DNA from: an uncultured Oscillospiraceae bacterium
GTDB taxonomy: Bacteria; Bacillota; Clostridia; Oscillospirales; Acutalibacteraceae
Direction of reading: 5' to 3'
Length of the DNA stretch: 64,000 nucleotides
NCBI GenBank assembly: GCA_900544715.1
Contig: UQWL01000008.1
Span: 85,949 to 149,948, forward strand
Of this stretch, positions 60,081 through 64,000 are shown piece after piece. Each line of letters opens with the position of its first letter. Position 1 is the stretch's first letter. The notes below the pieces were generated by a model. It was not told the origin of the DNA and did not search any database. It saw only the letters and a list, made by a program, of their open reading frames with translations. A program made the translations under genes and the position numbers.

Positions 60081-60921
60081 GGCGTTTCTCTCCTTTTAAA
60101 ATGTATTGTTCGTAGGTAATGGAGTTCAAAACTTCTCCGCTACCTTGTTCATCTCGAATAGTTGTCGTATGGGAATAGCAAGGTGGTGTTTCGCCAACGA
60201 TCGCCTTTAACTTCTCGTATGTCATCGTAACAGGAACAGGCTTTTGAATCCCTCTGGAACAGCTATACAATCTGAAATGTTCTGGATAGAAAGCAACACG
60301 AGTTCCTTTCTCATGTGCTTTCGAAACAGTATCAGTAGCGGTGGTACTCTCTTTCAAAAACTTCGGGCAAAAGTAAGCGCCGAAATTATCAACAAAGGGT
60401 AGATTTTCAATCCATGCACCACCGTATTCCCACATTTGTTTGAACTTCTCCATTGGAACAAATAAACCTTGTTTGTCCATGCGTTTCATCAGTACATGAA
60501 GATGGTAGCTGCCGTTACCCTGCGGTTCTATGATACGGATATACTCGCAAGATGGATAGGAATACCGAAACCTGCTCCAAAATCGTTTGAAATCCAGATT
60601 GACCTGCTTATAATCCCTCATGACATTGGAATAGGTTAGCGTCAAGAACTTCTCAGAACAATGACCTGTAAAGTTCAGATTGATAATCCTTCTCAGTTCA
60701 TGACAGGACTTCTTAAATCTTTTTTCTATATCAACCGGACTTGCACGAGCTTTGCTCTCAATGTACTCTCCGGTTTCCAAATTAACATAACCCTGTCTGC
60801 TCACCTTGCGATAACGTGCAATATCAGTACAACGTTTTTCAACCGTAATGGCTTCTACAATGTGATTGGTATGGTACACTTTTGTTAAATGCTCATTTTC
60901 AATTTGTTTCTTCTCTTCCAT
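60073..60921 (-). CDS. HUH-type rolling-circle Rep protein
   Basis: The 282-residue protein shows the motifs of HUH endonucleases: motif 1 KFLTLTYSN, motif 2 SYHLHVLMKRM with the two metal-binding His, and a candidate nicking Tyr in RVAFYPEHFRLY. It probably starts replication or nicks the element's circular form at an origin. GGAGG lies ahead of ATG 60921. The small 68-residue gene overlaps its end. Confidence 0.75.
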   Translation of the reverse strand: MEEKKQIENEHLTKVYHTNHIVEAITVEKRCTDIARYRKVSRQGYVNLETGEYIESKARASPVDIEKRFKKSCHELRRIINLNFTGHCSEKFLTLTYSNVMRDYKQVNLDFKRFWSRFRYSYPSCEYIRIIEPQGNGSYHLHVLMKRMDKQGLFVPMEKFKQMWEYGGAWIENLPFVDNFGAYFCPKFLKESTTATDTVSKAHEKGTRVAFYPEHFRLYSCSRGIQKPVPVTMTYEKLKAIVGETPPCYSHTTTIRDEQGSGEVLNSITYEQYILKGEKRHE

Positions 60922-61198
60922 CAGATTACCTCCTGTATGTTCTGGTATTTAATAACGTTTTGGAAGAGAGAAAACATCAGGATTTTTTGCTCGTTCATAA
61001 AAAGTTCATGAATGCACTTGTCTGCTATACTTGTTTTGCTTGTTAGTAATAACGTAAAAAGTGTGTATATCAAAGTAAAGAATCTATAGTTTTTAGAAAT
61101 TAGAACGGCAAAGATAAAATAAAGAGGATACAGGGACGCGATACATCTGGGTAGAATCTGCCTGAATTTCTGTGTCAAAGCAGAGAGGAGGGAAAAAG

Positions 61199-61381
61199 AT
61201 GATACGCATTGTCAAAGAAAGTGTTGATGTAACAAGCGGTTTGGAAAAGGCAAAACGTGAGATTCTTGCAATTCGTCGTCAGCTGGTACAGGACGGAAAA
61301 GTGAGCAACCATCTTGGTATCAGCTTTACAGTGGTAGACGATACATTGGCGACCATAATTGAAGAGCTTAGAAACCTTTAA
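61199..61381 (+). CDS. Small element-borne protein
   Basis: The 60-residue protein (MIRIVKESVDVTSGLEKAKR, then VSNHLGISFTVVDDTLATII) has AGAGGAGGG before ATG 61199. It is predicted as a mixed alpha/beta or helical unit. No function is known. The gap to the Rep gene (60,922-61,198) has no gene and may hold the nick site. Confidence 0.6.
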   Translation: MIRIVKESVDVTSGLEKAKREILAIRRQLVQDGKVSNHLGISFTVVDDTLATIIEELRNL

Positions 61382-61514
61382 GCCTAAGAACCCTTCTTTT
61401 TGTCTCAGAAGCGGCTAAGAAGCGCATAGGACAATGGATATGTTTTGCGGGAAAGCTTGCCCGGAAAAAAGAAAAAGCCCTTTATGAGCCGTATAGCCTG
61501 CATAGAGGGCAAAC

Positions 61515-61547
61515 GAAAAAGACGCCCTGATTTTGTTTCAGAGCGTC
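61515..61547 (-). terminator. Terminator of the 61538-61960 gene
   Basis: On the minus strand GACGCTCTGA and TCAGGGCGTC arms are followed by TTTTT. It overlaps the stop codon. Confidence 0.75.
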
Positions 61548-61960
61548 GTTTCTTTATATAACGAATTAAGAATATTTTCAATCACCTTTGAATCTGTTTC
61601 CTGATAAAGAGTATGAGTGGAACCGTATTTGTTGGGTGCAAGAATATCAACGTATTTATTACCACTTAAATCTTTTACCCAGTAAACTTTAATTCCTTCT
61701 TTATCTTCATATCCATATTTTAGGCTCCAATCAGCGTCTGTTACTATTCCATTCCCCTTAATTCGCAGAGGTTTAGAATAATCATGTCTTGATTTTATAA
61801 AAATCAAATCGCCATTTTTAATTTTCCTTTTGAGTTTATCAAGGCGTGGGTGTTTGGAAGGTTCATGTCCCACGACTGCAACACCATTATCAAGAAAAAA
61901 CCTTACTACGTCTTCTGGAGGTATGCTTGTTAAATATGCTCCGATTCCCCAAATTGTCAT
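61538..61960 (-). CDS. Hypothetical protein with an EVE/PUA-like pattern
   Basis: The 140-residue protein begins MTIWGIGAYL and has DNGVAVVGHE, NGDLIFIKSR and IKGNGIVTD, the order of strands seen in EVE/PUA-like domains that read modified bases. Such domains are often found as reader modules of restriction or defence enzymes. The match is by eye and the family is not certain. It is a single-domain protein on the element. Confidence 0.55.
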   Translation of the reverse strand: MTIWGIGAYLTSIPPEDVVRFFLDNGVAVVGHEPSKHPRLDKLKRKIKNGDLIFIKSRHDYSKPLRIKGNGIVTDADWSLKYGYEDKEGIKVYWVKDLSGNKYVDILAPNKYGSTHTLYQETDSKVIENILNSLYKETTL

Positions 61961-62021
61961 TTAATTCTCTCCCATCTTGCAGAATAATATATTTTCATTT
62001 TAACAATTCAGGAGAGAAAAA

Positions 62022-62054
62022 ACAAGGTAGAGCAACGATTTTGCCCTACCTTGT
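62022..62054 (-). terminator. Terminator of the surface protein gene
   Basis: The arms ACAAGGTAG / CTACCTTGT are followed by TTTTTTCTC on the minus strand. Confidence 0.85.
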
Positions 62055-62060
62055 AATCAT

Positions 62061-63449
62061 TTAAGCTTGTTTCTTTTTACGAATGAAAAGAAATATCAAA
62101 GTTGTACCGGAAACTACGAATACCAAAACAGACATCATGAGAGAACTATTATCCCCAGTCTTTGGATTATCTGTGGTTGGCTTTTGCTGTTCCGGTTGGG
62201 AAGGTGTATTTGTAGCTTCTTCTTTTTCCGCTACTAAAGCGTAGGTGCTGAAATGGTCAGTTTCAAAAATGATACAATCATTCTCAATTTTTGATTCCAG
62301 TTTCTCCGCTTTCGCATTACTGTCTATGTAATAAACGCCAAGGTTATTAAGTCCTTTGTATTTTTCCGGTAGAGGAACGGATACTTTCATTTTTCCGTTT
62401 GGCTGAACGGTATCGCCATTACCGTTTACCAATGTAATGTCAAAGGCCACAAACTCATTATAGCTTATATCAGCTAAGGCTGTTTCTGTGTTTTTAACAG
62501 CCTGTTTGTCATTTGACTTAACCGCTAATGTAACATCATTGGGGAGATTGTCCCCGGAAATCATAATACCTGAAATAGAATCTGTAATATTGATTGCCTT
62601 ATCCGTTACCTGAATTGTAATGATTTTTTCAGGGCTGTAAAGCTCACTGTCACTTTGAATACAGTCTTTACAAGTATTGAACTGTTTGTATGTCACTTTC
62701 AGTTTTACAGTACCGGAGCCAGTGAAGGTAAGCGTTTCGCTGGATTTTAATGTGTTGGAATAATCTTGATTCGATTGGCTGACAAGTTCCTTGCCTTCTA
62801 AAATTTCAACGGAAGGCTGGTAAGCGGTTTCATGGGTTTTATGAGTTTCATCTTCAACTAGCATACCGTCAGAATAATGATTGGTATCTAAATAGTAAGC
62901 AGTATCTTTATTCACAAGAGCGGTATTGGTTAGCTCAGTGGTGAGATTTAAAGTATCGCCAAATTGAACGGACGCAGGCGCATTTGTCTGAATAACAGGT
63001 TCTTCAACTGTAACAGTAAAAGGCTCGCCTATTTTGGTATAGTCGCCATCAGTCGGCAAAACGTCATTACTATAACAATACTGTGCTTGGAAACGAATTG
63101 TTCCGGGCTTATAAAAAGACTCCGTTGTATGGAATGTGTCTGACGTAACCAGTTTACCGTTTTCATCGGTTGTCTCTGGACCGCTCCAACCTCCATGTTG
63201 GTCAAAACTGCCAACACCTGTTTTCCAGTCTCCTAAAGATAAAAAGACATCAGTGCTGGGAGTCAAATTTTCCAAAGTAACGCTTTTGTTTTCGTTCGGA
63301 ATATCAGGAATCCACTCTCCAATTTTGACCGAAGCAGGTATATCATAAGAGACTGTAACATTTGAATCGGTTTCCTGTGCAAAAACAGGAACAGCAATTC
63401 CAGCCGTTAAAGAAAGAGAAAGTGCAACTGCACATAATTTTTTGAACAT
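62061..63449 (-). CDS. Sortase-anchored surface protein with NPKTG motif
   Basis: The 462-residue protein has a signal peptide (FKKLCAVALSLSLTAGIAVP), a region of beta-rich repeats and a C-terminal wall-sorting signal: NPKTGD, a hydrophobic span (SVLVFVVSGTTLIFLFI) and RKKKQ. Pro/Gln-rich sequence before it spans the wall. NPKTG is a sortase variant of LPxTG. The function is unknown; it may be adhesion. Met 63449 is preferred to the ORF start at 63470. It is unusual cargo for a sigK element. Confidence 0.85.
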   Translation of the reverse strand: MFKKLCAVALSLSLTAGIAVPVFAQETDSNVTVSYDIPASVKIGEWIPDIPNENKSVTLENLTPSTDVFLSLGDWKTGVGSFDQHGGWSGPETTDENGKLVTSDTFHTTESFYKPGTIRFQAQYCYSNDVLPTDGDYTKIGEPFTVTVEEPVIQTNAPASVQFGDTLNLTTELTNTALVNKDTAYYLDTNHYSDGMLVEDETHKTHETAYQPSVEILEGKELVSQSNQDYSNTLKSSETLTFTGSGTVKLKVTYKQFNTCKDCIQSDSELYSPEKIITIQVTDKAINITDSISGIMISGDNLPNDVTLAVKSNDKQAVKNTETALADISYNEFVAFDITLVNGNGDTVQPNGKMKVSVPLPEKYKGLNNLGVYYIDSNAKAEKLESKIENDCIIFETDHFSTYALVAEKEEATNTPSQPEQQKPTTDNPKTGDNSSLMMSVLVFVVSGTTLIFLFIRKKKQA

Positions 63450-63576
63450 CACAATTTTTCCTCCTCGCAATACTTTTCTTTATTTTAATCCTTGTTTTTC
63501 GTTTTGTCAATGATTATCTAGTTTTTAAGAGTGGAAAACTCGTTTCTCCTTTACAATGAAAGGGGAGTTGATATTT

Positions 63577-63945
63577 ATGCCTTTTTGCGATACATTACGC
63601 ACTTTAATAGATGAACGTGGTCTTACACAAAAACAACTGGCGCAGGACTTGGAAATCCCTGTTTCTACTCTTGGCGGATATGTGCAGGGAACGAGTGAGC
63701 CGGATTTTGAGACATTGAAGCTGTTTGCAAAATACTTTAACGTATCTGCCGACTACCTGTTAAATCTCAAAATCGGAAATACCCAAACACATTTAGAAAA
63801 TGAGCTTTTGCGTATCTTTCGGTCATTGAGCACAGAACAACAGGAGCTATATTTGGAGCAGGGCAAAGCCTTTATCAGAATCAATGCGAAAGACGATGTA
63901 AAATTATCAAAATCGACTTTTCAAGGAGAAAATGAGGTTAGATAG
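63577..63945 (+). CDS. XRE family transcriptional regulator
   Basis: The 122-residue regulator has an N-terminal Cro/C1 helix-turn-helix (LIDERGLTQKQLAQDLEIP, then TLGGYVQGTSEPD) and a C-terminal helical extension. It diverges from the surface protein gene and may repress it. ATG 63577 is preferred to ATG 63556 because AAAGGGGAG lies about nine bases before it. Confidence 0.88.
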   Translation: MPFCDTLRTLIDERGLTQKQLAQDLEIPVSTLGGYVQGTSEPDFETLKLFAKYFNVSADYLLNLKIGNTQTHLENELLRIFRSLSTEQQELYLEQGKAFIRINAKDDVKLSKSTFQGENEVR

Positions 63946-63950
63946 CAATC

Positions 63951-63975
63951 AAAACCACTAGTAAACTAGTGGTTT
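63951..63975 (+). terminator. Palindromic hairpin after the XRE gene
   Basis: AAACCACTAGT / ACTAGTGGTTT arms with a two-base loop follow the stop codon region. Confidence 0.7.
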
Positions 63976-64000
63976 GCTCAGACCCCAGAGGGGCCAGTAC

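Larger units (their letters stand above)
57672..64000. mobile_element. Left part of a skin-like element inserted in sigK
   Basis: From the break point the DNA turns AT-rich, and the gene content switches to XRE regulators, a dGTPase-like protein, a HUH Rep protein, small orphan proteins and a sortase-anchored cargo. skin elements of B. subtilis and C. difficile split sigK within this same conserved region and are excised in the mother cell by a serine recombinase. At least 6.3 kb is visible. The recombinase and right end lie outside. Confidence 0.8.

Overview
The window looks like a chromosomal piece of an anaerobic, spore-forming Clostridia-type Firmicute, probably Oscillospiraceae/Ruminococcaceae-like. 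I infer this from Gram-positive SD sequences and sigma-A promoters, sporulation genes (a CotF-type coat pair and a split sigK), long-form HPF, UraA, acetate kinase, TmcAL, and sortase and cell-wall hydrolase proteins. The backbone is moderately GC-rich. Several AT-rich islands (about 5.5-6.9, 26.8-28, 31.3-32.8 and 57.7-64 kb) look imported or relaxed.

Region by region: 0-1 kb holds the ruvC-ruvA repair operon. 1-9 kb holds a frameshifted methyltransferase, a uracil permease, DUF4364, small membrane proteins, a V8-like protease gene broken by two in-frame stops, a lipoprotein and metY behind a cysteine-ending leader peptide. 9-16 kb holds a lipid kinase, a THUMP RNA methyltransferase, hpf and a deoB-cdd-amidohydrolase-fumarase-alpha operon. 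16-22 kb holds extracytoplasmic phosphatase/EEP-type enzymes, a sigma-4/XRE fusion regulator, an unexplained nested-hairpin element and two adjacent genes with nearly identical ECF-type promoters. 22-31 kb holds DegV, a MerR/TipA regulator, a LarE-like protein with a degenerate PP-loop, REP-like repeats, an alcohol dehydrogenase, an M23 hydrolase, a WYL regulator and a GH2 enzyme. 31-33 kb holds tRNA-Leu, a broken four-helix-bundle gene and a methyltransferase behind a hairpin array. 33-38.7 kb holds ogt, an MFS transporter, the coat pair, a GDPD and a sugar-kinase-like/CBM9-like pair.

38.9-42.1 kb carries the most system-like locus: four translationally coupled genes for a small secreted peptide, a large bacteriocin-associated permease, an ABC ATPase and a 52-residue membrane protein, with TTGTAA repeats upstream. 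The transporter pair resembles the lactococcin-972-type export/immunity group, but the peptide is not one I recognise. 42.2-57.3 kb holds a lipase, tRNA-Lys, paralogous microproteins, CapA, tRNA-fMet, YmaF, divergent ackA/tmcAL, a MATE pump behind a terminator-containing leader (candidate guanidine-IV riboswitch), trxB, a second GH2 enzyme and an SH3-C39 hydrolase.

At 57.3 kb the sporulation sigma factor gene sigK stops at its conserved ATYAARCIE motif and is followed by AT-rich mobile DNA (XRE regulators, a dGTPase-like HD protein, a HUH Rep protein, a sortase-anchored protein) to the window end. This matches the left end of a skin-like sigK intervening element. Its recombinase and the 3' half of sigK would lie beyond the window.
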